A DNA stretch of 21,649 nt from CAYJAD01 sp964369995. Lineage in GTDB: Bacteria; Desulfobacterota; Desulfovibrionia; Desulfovibrionales; Desulfovibrionaceae. The position numbers and the translations under genes are program-made. How positions within the stretch are numbered: the first letter of the stretch is position 1; each line of letters starts with the position of its first letter. Below the pieces are notes generated by a model. That model searched no databases, was not told where the DNA came from, and saw only the letters and a list, made by a program, of their open reading frames with translations. Location of the stretch: NCBI GenBank assembly GCA_964369995.1, contig CAYJHH010000039.1:1-21649 (forward strand). Direction: 5' to 3'. Shown here piece after piece: positions 15,761 to 21,649 of the stretch.

Positions 15761-15788
15761 AGTATGGAAAATTGTTAAAAAGAAGCAA
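15761..15788 (-). promoter_or_regulatory. Candidate promoter of the EamA-crcB operon
   Basis: On the minus strand TTGCTT (15788-15783) and CATACT (15766-15761) are 16 bases apart, upstream of both candidate starts. I saw no fluoride riboswitch fold between this site and the start codon. Confidence 0.35.
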
Positions 15789-15813
15789 GACAAGTGTTAA
15801 CATTTAAGAGAAC

Positions 15814-15843
15814 TTGACAAAGATAGGCATTTACTTGTAAATA
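15814..15843 (+). promoter_or_regulatory. Promoter of the TPR-iorA-iorB operon with overlapping dyad
   Basis: Consensus -35 TTGACA (15814-15819), 18-base spacer, TAAATA (15838-15843), 36 bases before the ATG. A perfect dyad ATTTAC-TT-GTAAAT (15829-15842) overlaps the -10 and could be a regulator site. A strong ribosome site GGAAGGAG follows near 15866. Confidence 0.5.
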
Positions 15844-15879
15844 ACGATTTTTAATTTAGCTTAGGAAGGAGCTCATTCC

Positions 15880-16569
15880 ATGTCTCAAATACCCCCAAGC
15901 GGCGCCCCTCAAGGTTCTGCACAAAATCCACAAATCCTCAATGAATTACAAACAGAAATTTCTAGCGAAGCCGCACCGCTTTTACAATTTTTGACCGAAC
16001 ATGCCATAAAAATCATGCTTGTTCTGGGCCTTTTTGTGGTGGCCGTGGGCGGTCTTGGCGTATACAATTGGCAACAAGAATCTGCCATGAAGGAAGCTCA
16101 AGCCGAACTAAACACCATTAATATGAATGCTGATAATGCTCAGCGTCTCAGCGCTTTAGAAGGTTTTTTGGCTAAGGCTCCTGAATCTTTACAAAGCTCC
16201 ATTCAATTAAGCCTTGCTGAAGTGAGCATGCAAGAAAAAGACTATAATAAAGCAGCAACAGCTTATGGTCAATTGGCTCAGCTTAATGCAGGAACTGCCG
16301 TAGGCCTTTTGGGCGCTTTAAACCAAGGCCAAGCTCTTATTTTGGCAGGTAAAGGCAAAGATGCTGTGGCCGTTTTAGAACCACTGGTGGCTGAAGTGCC
16401 TACCAATCAAAATACCATTGTGCAACAAGCTTTGGCAGAAGCGGCTCTCCTTGGCGGCGATACCGCTAAAGCCAAGGCAGCTTTTGAAGCCATTGCCAAT
16501 GCCACCACAGGCACCGAATCTGAATTTTATCGTTATCGCGCCCGCAATGTGGACGCTGCTAACAAATAG
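15880..16569 (+). CDS. Membrane-anchored TPR protein (YfgM-like)
   Basis: 229 aa. A polar, Gln/Pro/Ser-rich N-terminal tail (1-40) is followed by one transmembrane helix (about 43-63, IKIMLVLGLFVVAVGGLGVY) and a soluble helical region (65-229) with TPR-like helix pairs (for example LAEVSMQEKDYNKAATAYGQL and ALAEAALLGGDTAKAKAAFEAI). The topology predicts an N-in, C-out bitopic protein with a periplasmic TPR domain, as in YfgM, which aids protein export and envelope chaperoning in E. coli. GGAAGGAG precedes the start. It lies 42 bp upstream of iorA. A direct role with the oxidoreductase is not evident, but the arrangement looks operonic. Confidence 0.75.
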   Translation: MSQIPPSGAPQGSAQNPQILNELQTEISSEAAPLLQFLTEHAIKIMLVLGLFVVAVGGLGVYNWQQESAMKEAQAELNTINMNADNAQRLSALEGFLAKAPESLQSSIQLSLAEVSMQEKDYNKAATAYGQLAQLNAGTAVGLLGALNQGQALILAGKGKDAVAVLEPLVAEVPTNQNTIVQQALAEAALLGGDTAKAKAAFEAIANATTGTESEFYRYRARNVDAANK

Positions 16570-16611
16570 TACATATTGAAATATAAGCTAATATAGCAAA
16601 AAGGAGACTGC

Positions 16612-18474
16612 ATGAGCCATCCTCTACTGCAGGAAGACGGCGGGAGCACCCATTTACTACTGGGCAATGAAGCCATAGTACGTGGCGCTCTTGAAGCCGG
16701 CATGAATGTTATTACTTGTTATCCCGGTACCCCTTCATCAGAGGTACCGGATACCTTTTACCGTATAGGCAAACTTGGCGGTAACGAACGTTATCGCATG
16801 GAATATTCGGTTAACGAAAAAGTAGCCTATGAAGTGGGCGCAGGTTCCGCTTTAGCCGGCGCCTTAACCCTTGTGACCATGAAGCATGTGGGTGTAAACG
16901 TTGCCGCAGACCCCTTACTCACCACAGCCTATACCGGATTGCCCGGCGGACTTGTGTTGCTTTCTGCCGACGACCCCGGCTGTCACTCCAGTCAAAATGA
17001 GCAAGATAACCGCTATTACGCTCGTTTTGCCGGCATGCCTTGCTTTGAGCCCTCCACTGCGGCAGAAGCATGCGCCATGACCACCGCGGCCCTTTTACTG
17101 GCCCGCGAAACAGAACAGCCCGTTCTTTTGCGTACCACCACACGCTTAAATCACCAACGCGGCCCTGTAACCTTTAGCGCTTTGCCGGCACCTGCCGCCA
17201 TTAAAACCTTTGAACGCTGTCCTCAGCGCTTTGTGCCTGTACCTGCCGTGGCAAGAAATCGTCACATTGAGCTAGAAGCTAATATGCAAGACATTAAAGG
17301 CATGGTGGAGCAATATTATATCCGCACCAAGGGGAATAATGCTTCCTTTGGTATTATTACTTCTGGTATTGCTCGTGCTTACTTGCATGATGCCTTAGGC
17401 GCTCATGAAGCATGGCAAGATAAAGTGGATGTATTAGAACTTGGCATGACCTGGCCTTTGGCAGAAAATGCCCTTTTAGCCTTCCTTAAAGAGCATGATA
17501 TGGTGCTTATTTTGGAAGAAGGTGAAAACCTACTCGAAAAGGACATTCGTGCTTTAGCACAAAGTGCGCAATTGCCCACGCACATTGAAGGTAAAGGCGA
17601 TATGCTTACCATTCAAGGTGAATACGACTTTGCTTGCGTAAGCAAAAAGCTCGCAGCTTTACTGGGAGACACACTACCTGCTCTGGCCGAAGAAAAAGCG
17701 CACGGCATTGCTCTGCCAAACAGACCCCCCAACTTATGCGCTGGCTGTTCGCACCGCGCGGTGTATTATGCTGTACGCCAAGTTTATGGTGACGAAGCCA
17801 TCTACTCCAGTGATATTGGTTGTTACACCCTTGGCTTATTACCTCCCTTACGTATGGCAGACTTCCTCGTATGTATGGGCGCCTCCATTTCTGCCGGTAG
17901 CGGTTTTTCTGCCGTATCTGATAAGCCCGTCATTGCCTTCATTGGGGACTCTACCTTCTTCCATACAGGCCTTAATGGCTTAGCCAATGCTGTCTTTAAC
18001 AAGCATAACCTCATCATGGTTATTTTAGATAATGGTACCACTGCCATGACAGGGCATCAGCCCAACCCAGGCATGAATCAAGAAGTGCTTGGCTCTGTGT
18101 CCTTGCATCTTGATATTGAAGCCATTGTACGTGGTATGGGCGTGCCTCATGTGCGCAAAACCAAAGGCTTTAACCTTAAGAGCACCATGAGAGCATTGGA
18201 AGAGCTTAAAGCAGAAAGCGGTGTACGTGTACTTATTGCAGAAGAGCCTTGCGTGCTCTATGCTCGCCGTACCTTAAAAAGAAACCCCGCTCAAGTGGCC
18301 TATGTGGCAGAACAAAATGAAGATGCCATCGCTTGCGTAGAAAACTTTGCCTGTCCTGCTTTTGTGCGTAATGAAAATGGCGTCCATGTGGACGCTAGCC
18401 TATGCGCAAGCTGTATGGTTTGTTTGCAAGTGGCGCCCAAAGCCTTTAAAGCAAAACGTAAGGATGAGGTGTAA
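16612..18474 (+). CDS. iorA: Indolepyruvate:ferredoxin oxidoreductase alpha subunit
   Basis: 620 aa, normal length. With IorB it oxidatively decarboxylates indolepyruvate and other aryl-pyruvates, using TPP and ferredoxin, to aryl-acetyl-CoA + CO2 in the degradation of aromatic amino acids. The N-terminal pyrimidine-binding half has ACYPGTPSSEV-like residues (CYPGTPSSEVPDTF near 35-48) and NEKVAYEVGAGSALAG. The C-terminal half has CAGCSHRAVYY, SSDIGCYTLG and the TPP/Mg motif GDSTFFHTGLNGLANA followed by ILDNGTTAMTGHQPNPG. The C-terminal ferredoxin domain is altered: Cys575, Cys581, Cys598, Cys601 and Cys604 remain, but Asn569, Ala572 and Ala608 stand where cysteines are expected. The ligands left make up one whole cluster. 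AAGGAG precedes the ATG; iorB follows after one base. Confidence 0.95.
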   Translation: MSHPLLQEDGGSTHLLLGNEAIVRGALEAGMNVITCYPGTPSSEVPDTFYRIGKLGGNERYRMEYSVNEKVAYEVGAGSALAGALTLVTMKHVGVNVAADPLLTTAYTGLPGGLVLLSADDPGCHSSQNEQDNRYYARFAGMPCFEPSTAAEACAMTTAALLLARETEQPVLLRTTTRLNHQRGPVTFSALPAPAAIKTFERCPQRFVPVPAVARNRHIELEANMQDIKGMVEQYYIRTKGNNASFGIITSGIARAYLHDALGAHEAWQDKVDVLELGMTWPLAENALLAFLKEHDMVLILEEGENLLEKDIRALAQSAQLPTHIEGKGDMLTIQGEYDFACVSKKLAALLGDTLPALAEEKAHGIALPNRPPNLCAGCSHRAVYYAVRQVYGDEAIYSSDIGCYTLGLLPPLRMADFLVCMGASISAGSGFSAVSDKPVIAFIGDSTFFHTGLNGLANAVFNKHNLIMVILDNGTTAMTGHQPNPGMNQEVLGSVSLHLDIEAIVRGMGVPHVRKTKGFNLKSTMRALEELKAESGVRVLIAEEPCVLYARRTLKRNPAQVAYVAEQNEDAIACVENFACPAFVRNENGVHVDASLCASCMVCLQVAPKAFKAKRKDEV

Positions 18475-18475
18475 T

Positions 18476-19066
18476 ATGCAATCACGTCTGCGTATCTATA
18501 TGACCGGCGTTGGCGGTCAAGGCACACTGACAGCCACCACGCTTTTAGCTCGCGTGGCTTTGGATCAAGGCTTACAAGTTACTGCCGGAGAAGTACACGG
18601 CATGGCTCAACGCGGTGGTGTGGTAGAATCTGTGGTACTGCTTGGCGGCTGGCTTTCTTCTAAATTAGGCCATGGCGAAGCTGATGTACTCATGGGTTTT
18701 GAACCTTTAGAAACCTTACGCGCCCTAGCCTATCTTGCCCCGCAAGGAAAAATCTTTTCCAGCATAGACGCTCTCCCTCCCGTAAGCGTTAACCTTGGTA
18801 AAGAAGTGTACCCTGGCATTGATGACATAAAAACTGCCATCACCGCCAAATGTAATGATGCTATTTTCTTACCTTGCCGTAGTCTTGGTCTTGAAGCTGG
18901 CTCCATTCAAGCAGGTAATACCGTATTGCTCGGTGCATTATGCGCTGCCAATATGTTGCCCTTTGGCGTAGAAGCCATTGAAGCAGGTATTCGTAAATAT
19001 TTGGCACCCAAAATTGTGGACGCCAACATTAAAGCCTTACAATTAGGTGTAAAAGCTTGTAGTTAG
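18476..19066 (+). CDS. iorB: Indolepyruvate:ferredoxin oxidoreductase beta subunit
   Basis: 196 aa, the gamma-type domain of 2-oxoacid:acceptor oxidoreductases that partners IorA. Signatures are TGVGGQGTLTATTLLA (10-25) and GEVHGMAQRGGVVES (38-52). I place the start at the ATG at 18476, one base after the iorA stop, with GAGGTG upstream; the frame stays open earlier, inside iorA, but that is not supported by family length. The stop codon TAG (19064-19066) is directly followed by the first base of the repeat element, and the seven bases TAGTTAG ending at 19066 recur as TGGTTAG beyond the element. The encoded C-terminus (GVKACS) is of normal length. Confidence 0.95.
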   Translation: MQSRLRIYMTGVGGQGTLTATTLLARVALDQGLQVTAGEVHGMAQRGGVVESVVLLGGWLSSKLGHGEADVLMGFEPLETLRALAYLAPQGKIFSSIDALPPVSVNLGKEVYPGIDDIKTAITAKCNDAIFLPCRSLGLEAGSIQAGNTVLLGALCAANMLPFGVEAIEAGIRKYLAPKIVDANIKALQLGVKACS

Positions 19067-19347
19067 TCGACACTACAAAACAACTTAACTACCCGTGAAA
19101 ATAAAACTTTTACTTTTTGATGCCGTAATAAACTTTGCCAGAAATTAACGTATGGAATACGTTTTCTGGCAAAGTTTAGACAACTGAAATACTTTTTTTC
19201 AGATGTCGACGACACAAGTCATGCCTGCGGCATGGCTTGCCGCCACGTAAAATAAGCCGGAATTTACTTCCGGCGTCCCCGAAAGGGGTATTTGTAGTGA
19301 GCGTGCCTTTCTTAAAAACGTATGAAAATACGTTTTTAAGCATCGAC
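19067..19347 (+). mobile_element. 281-bp hairpin-rich repeat element (copy 3), MITE-like
   Basis: Full copy, same length as copy 2 and in the same orientation as copy 1. Hairpins in order: AT-rich AAAATAAAA/TTTTACTTT (19098-19116), a 50-nt near-perfect hairpin TAAACTTTGCCAG.../CTGGCAAAGTTTA (19129-19178), GACAACTGAAA/TTTCAGATGTC (19179-19207, one mismatch), CATGCC/GGCATG (19220-19234), GCCGGAA/TTCCGGC (19256-19274), CCCC-GAAA-GGGG (19277-19288), and the 13-bp stem with GAAA loop (19311-19340). Two of them share an ACGTAT...ATACGT core. GTCGAC occurs at the left end, internally at 19205-19210, and just past the right end. Flanks TAGTTAG (19060-19066) and TGGTTAG (19348-19354) form a 6-of-7 direct repeat. 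No transposase is encoded. Confidence 0.88.
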
Positions 19348-19351
19348 TGGT

Positions 19352-19364
19352 TAGTCGACACTGA
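19352..19364 (+). repeat. Solo left-end remnant of the repeat element
   Basis: TAGTCGACACTGA lies five bases past the end of copy 3 and matches exactly the left terminus of copy 2 (reverse complement of 14384-14396) and, for its first 11 bases, that of copy 3. Similarity stops after this, so it looks like the stump of a second, tandem or older insertion. Confidence 0.6.
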
Positions 19365-19374
19365 TATCAAATAT

Positions 19375-19415
19375 AAAAATGGGGGAAAGGCTGCACGCGA
19401 TTCCCCCATTTTTTT
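19375..19415. terminator. Strong bidirectional intrinsic terminator
   Basis: AAAAATGGGGGAA (19375-19387) pairs with TTCCCCCATTTTT (19401-19413), a perfect 13-bp stem with a 13-nt loop and T-run to 19415, with an A-run on the other side. It lies between convergent iorB and the histidine kinase gene and can stop both. The remainder of the gap (19416-19495) shows nothing I can name. Confidence 0.92.
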
Positions 19416-19495
19416 GTAATAATTGTCTTTATCCTATCCAAAAAGATGTTCACATATAATATTGCTATTCAATAATAAGGCGTGCAACAATCCCA

Positions 19496-21649
19496 CTATG
19501 CCTTTTTACTTTTACTCAGCCAATGGCGTAAGGTATTATAAAGAATCTCTGGCGAAATAGGTTTAGTAATATGGTCATTCATACCATTTTCAATGCTTTT
19601 TTCCTTATCGCCCATCATGGCATGAGCAGACATGGCAACAATGGGTAAGGTGGCAAATTGCGGTATTTTTCGTATATTTCGTGTAGCTGTAAGCCCATCC
19701 ATAACTGGCATCTGAATGTCCATAAGTATGATGTCATACGCTTCTTTATCCAGCATATCCAAAGCTTCTTGCCCATTATTAGCAATATGTAATGTGTAGC
19801 CTACACTTTGCAATAATTCTGCGGCAATAATTTGGTTAATCTGATTATCCTCTACCAAGAGAATATGACCAGTATGTGCACTGTCGCTTTGCTCAAAAGC
19901 ACCTGTCATGGGCATAACAACATCTTCATGGGCAAGTTTAAATATTGCGGTGAAGAAAAAGCTTGAACCTTTGCCAGGAGTACTTTCTACCCAAATACTG
20001 CCTTGCATCATTTCCACAATATTTTTTGAAATGGCAAGCCCTAGGCCTGTACCGCCATATTTACGTGTCACAGAAGTATCAGCTTGGGTGAAAGCAGAAA
20101 ATAAGTGCTGTATCTGTTCTTGTGATAAACCAATACCCGTATCTGAAACTTTAAATAAGCAATGCAAAGTATCATCTTCTTGCTTACTACTGGTGATTTC
20201 AAGCTGAACAGTGCCTTTTGAGGTAAATTTTATAGCATTATTGAGTAAATTAAGAAGAACTTGTTTGAGCCGTAAAGGATCACCAAGAAGAGCAGTGTTT
20301 GTAAAAGCTCCTGCATCCATGTGATATGTAAGCCCTTTGCTTTGCATAACATGCCCCACAAGGCTTTCTAACTCAGAGCAAATATCCTGTATGGTAAATG
20401 CCGTCACTTCCATTTCAAGTTTACCAGCTTCAATCTTGGAAAAATCCAAAATATCATTAATGATACGCAAAAGTTCTTGTGTGGAGAAAAGAGCTTTTTG
20501 CATATAATCTTGCTGAGATGCATCAAGTTTTGTATTGGATAAAATATGCAAAAGCCCTAAAATTCCATTCATAGGCGTGCGTATTTCATGACTCATATTG
20601 GCTAAAAAATCACTTTTGGCTTGGGCGCTTTGCTCTGCCACTTCTCTCGAATGCTCTATTTCTTTGAGCATTCTTTTATTTTCACGTAAGTCATTGCAAT
20701 ACACAATATAAAGCTTTTCCTGCTCAATATGCGCATGTACAGCCGTCACGCCTAAAAAATAGGCTTGCTGATGGGCATCCAAAGCCACAATTTCAAAGTT
20801 GCTCCTGCCGTTGATTTCCACTTCAGCGAACTTTTCTTGAATGAAAAGTGCTGAGTTTTTCCCATTGGGCTGCTTTTCAGGAAAATATTCCATGGCCTTG
20901 GCAAGATAGATATCTTTAGAGGCAAACCGGCTAATACGCAAAGCTTCATCATTACAATCCACCAGCTGCATTTGCGCATTAAACATAAGAATACCCAAAG
21001 GAACACCGTTTAATATGCCCTCTGTACGTTGCTCTGCCATGCGCGCTTTTTTGATGCTTCCTTCCACTTCGCGTAAATCTTTATAAAACACAACGACCAT
21101 ATCTTGCCCATTATGTTTGGCGCATACAGCAGTGGCATCTGTGGGAATTTCCTCACCATTAATGGAGGTTCCCATCCAAAAACTTTGCGCTGAACCTTGA
21201 GTAAAAGCTTTATATAATTGCTCTTGCATTTTTTGCAAAGAGGGCGTGCCATCTGGTTGAAACTCAGGATATAACGAGTGCATACTCATCATAAAGCTTT
21301 GTTGATCTTGAAAGCCAAAAGTTTTAAACATGGATATATTACAACCCATGGGATTTCCTTGATGATCCCAAATCATGGCGCCAATGGGACTTGCATCAAG
21401 CATCACCCTACTATAGGCATTGGATTCTTCTAATTTGCTGATGATGGCATTTTTTTCACGCAAGTCTTTAAGAAAAGCAAAGGCAACTTGCGTATCTCCA
21501 ATGGTGGCCGGACAAATAGTCATTTCAAAAGGAATTTCTTCACCATTGGCATGCACATGAGTCCAGTTTTTACAAACTTTTCCTGTTTCAAAGGCCTCTT
21601 GCATGTATTTGGGGCCAATCTCTACGGACTTTTCGCCATTGGCTTGATA
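19496..21649 (-). CDS. Hybrid sensor histidine kinase with PAS domains (5' end outside window)
   Basis: The frame stays open to the right edge of the window, so this is a partial gene; the Met at 21604 is internal, because the 15 codons before it continue a PAS repeat (QANGEKS...). Counting from that Met: remains of one PAS domain ending in FLKDLRE (44-50), a second PAS (about 60-180, ending FYKDLRE), a third (about 190-308, ending YCNDLRE), then a histidine kinase with phospho-acceptor His339 in NMSHEIRTP, N-box Asn455/456, Asp488 in SDTGIG, GGTGLGLAI (517-525), and a C-terminal receiver domain (about 580-700) with Asp629 in LMDIQMPVMDG and Lys681. No HPt domain is attached, so a separate phosphotransfer protein would be needed. 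No membrane segment is visible in the part seen. Signal unknown. Confidence 0.93.
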   Translation of the reverse strand, partial: YQANGEKSVEIGPKYMQEAFETGKVCKNWTHVHANGEEIPFEMTICPATIGDTQVAFAFLKDLREKNAIISKLEESNAYSRVMLDASPIGAMIWDHQGNPMGCNISMFKTFGFQDQQSFMMSMHSLYPEFQPDGTPSLQKMQEQLYKAFTQGSAQSFWMGTSINGEEIPTDATAVCAKHNGQDMVVVFYKDLREVEGSIKKARMAEQRTEGILNGVPLGILMFNAQMQLVDCNDEALRISRFASKDIYLAKAMEYFPEKQPNGKNSALFIQEKFAEVEINGRSNFEIVALDAHQQAYFLGVTAVHAHIEQEKLYIVYCNDLRENKRMLKEIEHSREVAEQSAQAKSDFLANMSHEIRTPMNGILGLLHILSNTKLDASQQDYMQKALFSTQELLRIINDILDFSKIEAGKLEMEVTAFTIQDICSELESLVGHVMQSKGLTYHMDAGAFTNTALLGDPLRLKQVLLNLLNNAIKFTSKGTVQLEITSSKQEDDTLHCLFKVSDTGIGLSQEQIQHLFSAFTQADTSVTRKYGGTGLGLAISKNIVEMMQGSIWVESTPGKGSSFFFTAIFKLAHEDVVMPMTGAFEQSDSAHTGHILLVEDNQINQIIAAELLQSVGYTLHIANNGQEALDMLDKEAYDIILMDIQMPVMDGLTATRNIRKIPQFATLPIVAMSAHAMMGDKEKSIENGMNDHITKPISPEILYNTLRHWLSKSKKA

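Noticed and set aside
15684..15879. Fluoride riboswitch upstream of EamA-crcB
   Set aside because: I looked for a pseudoknot-type conserved leader and saw none by eye; a model search would be needed to be certain.
18305..18471. Frameshift or sequencing error as cause of the missing IorA cysteines
   Set aside because: The frame is continuous, the residues around the missing positions still fit the motif spacing, and the losses fall on a single cluster, which random error would not favour.
18347..18475. Longer iorB start inside iorA
   Set aside because: The frame is open there, but the family begins close to the GVGGQG loop, and the ATG at 18476 has a ribosome site directly after the iorA stop.
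19067..19347. Integron attC site or CRISPR-like array
   Set aside because: There are many unlike hairpins, not one attC fold, and no integrase or cassette pattern is present. There are no regularly spaced identical short repeats with spacers, so it is not a CRISPR array.
19176..19419. Two small ORFs (77 aa minus, 60 aa plus) across the repeat element
   Set aside because: They cross the hairpins on both strands, have no clear ribosome sites, run on into the terminator region, and show no recognisable family. They look like chance frames in palindromic DNA.
19496..21604. Histidine kinase beginning at the Met at 21604
   Set aside because: The frame remains open to the window edge, and the upstream codons continue the PAS repeat pattern, so the gene is truncated by the window and does not start there.

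Overview
The window (21.6 kb) is a stretch of bacterial chromosome with tightly packed genes, mostly housekeeping, and moderate base composition (my estimate is mid-40s % GC). No rRNA, tRNA, CRISPR array, phage or transposase gene is visible. The gene content suggests an anaerobe: an oxygen-sensitive indolepyruvate:ferredoxin oxidoreductase (iorAB) behind a membrane-anchored TPR protein, and an ADP-forming acyl-CoA synthetase. I recall a similar TPR-iorA-iorB order from Desulfovibrio-type genomes, so Desulfovibrionales is my best guess. This is memory of gene order, not a search result.

Layout, left to right. (1) 1-46 is the right end of a repeat element, followed by a hairpin. (2) 154-2619, minus strand: a two-gene operon, a GT4 glycosyltransferase and then an FUSC-type membrane protein. 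(3) 2735-3433, minus: a short-chain dehydrogenase. (4) 3666-7428, plus: a three-gene operon of ADP-forming acyl-CoA synthetase, lipoprotein alpha/beta hydrolase and CYTH protein, closed by a bidirectional terminator. (5) 7471-8475, minus: a membrane protein with an XpaC-type C-terminus. (6) 8580-10066, minus: an HD-domain protein and a methyltransferase overlapping by ATGA. (7) 10179-14091, plus: dnaE and queD. (8) 14113-14393: a full copy of the repeat element. (9) 14383-15683, minus: an EamA transporter followed by crcB. (10) 15880-19066, plus: the TPR anchor protein, iorA and iorB. (11) 19067-19347: a second full copy of the repeat, then a strong bidirectional terminator. (12) 19496 to the right edge, minus: a hybrid histidine kinase cut by the window end.

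The most unusual item is the repeat. It is 281 bp long, built from about seven consecutive hairpins, and present as two full copies in opposite orientation (14113-14393 and 19067-19347) plus a 46-bp right end at the left edge. The full copies differ at 8 positions by my count, all in one quarter of the element. It has short inverted ends (TCGA core), and one copy is flanked by a perfect 7-bp direct repeat, TATCTAG. It has no coding capacity I believe in, so it looks like a non-autonomous mobile element. Every copy lies at the 3' end of a gene. One copy has replaced the last codons and stop of crcB, and another abuts the iorB stop codon.

Metabolically, iorAB would oxidise aryl-pyruvates to aryl-acetyl-CoA, and an ADP-forming acyl-CoA synthetase could recover ATP from that thioester. 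The two loci are about 10 kb apart, so the link is inferred. The ferredoxin domain of IorA appears to have lost the ligands of one of its two [4Fe-4S] clusters while keeping all four for the other.
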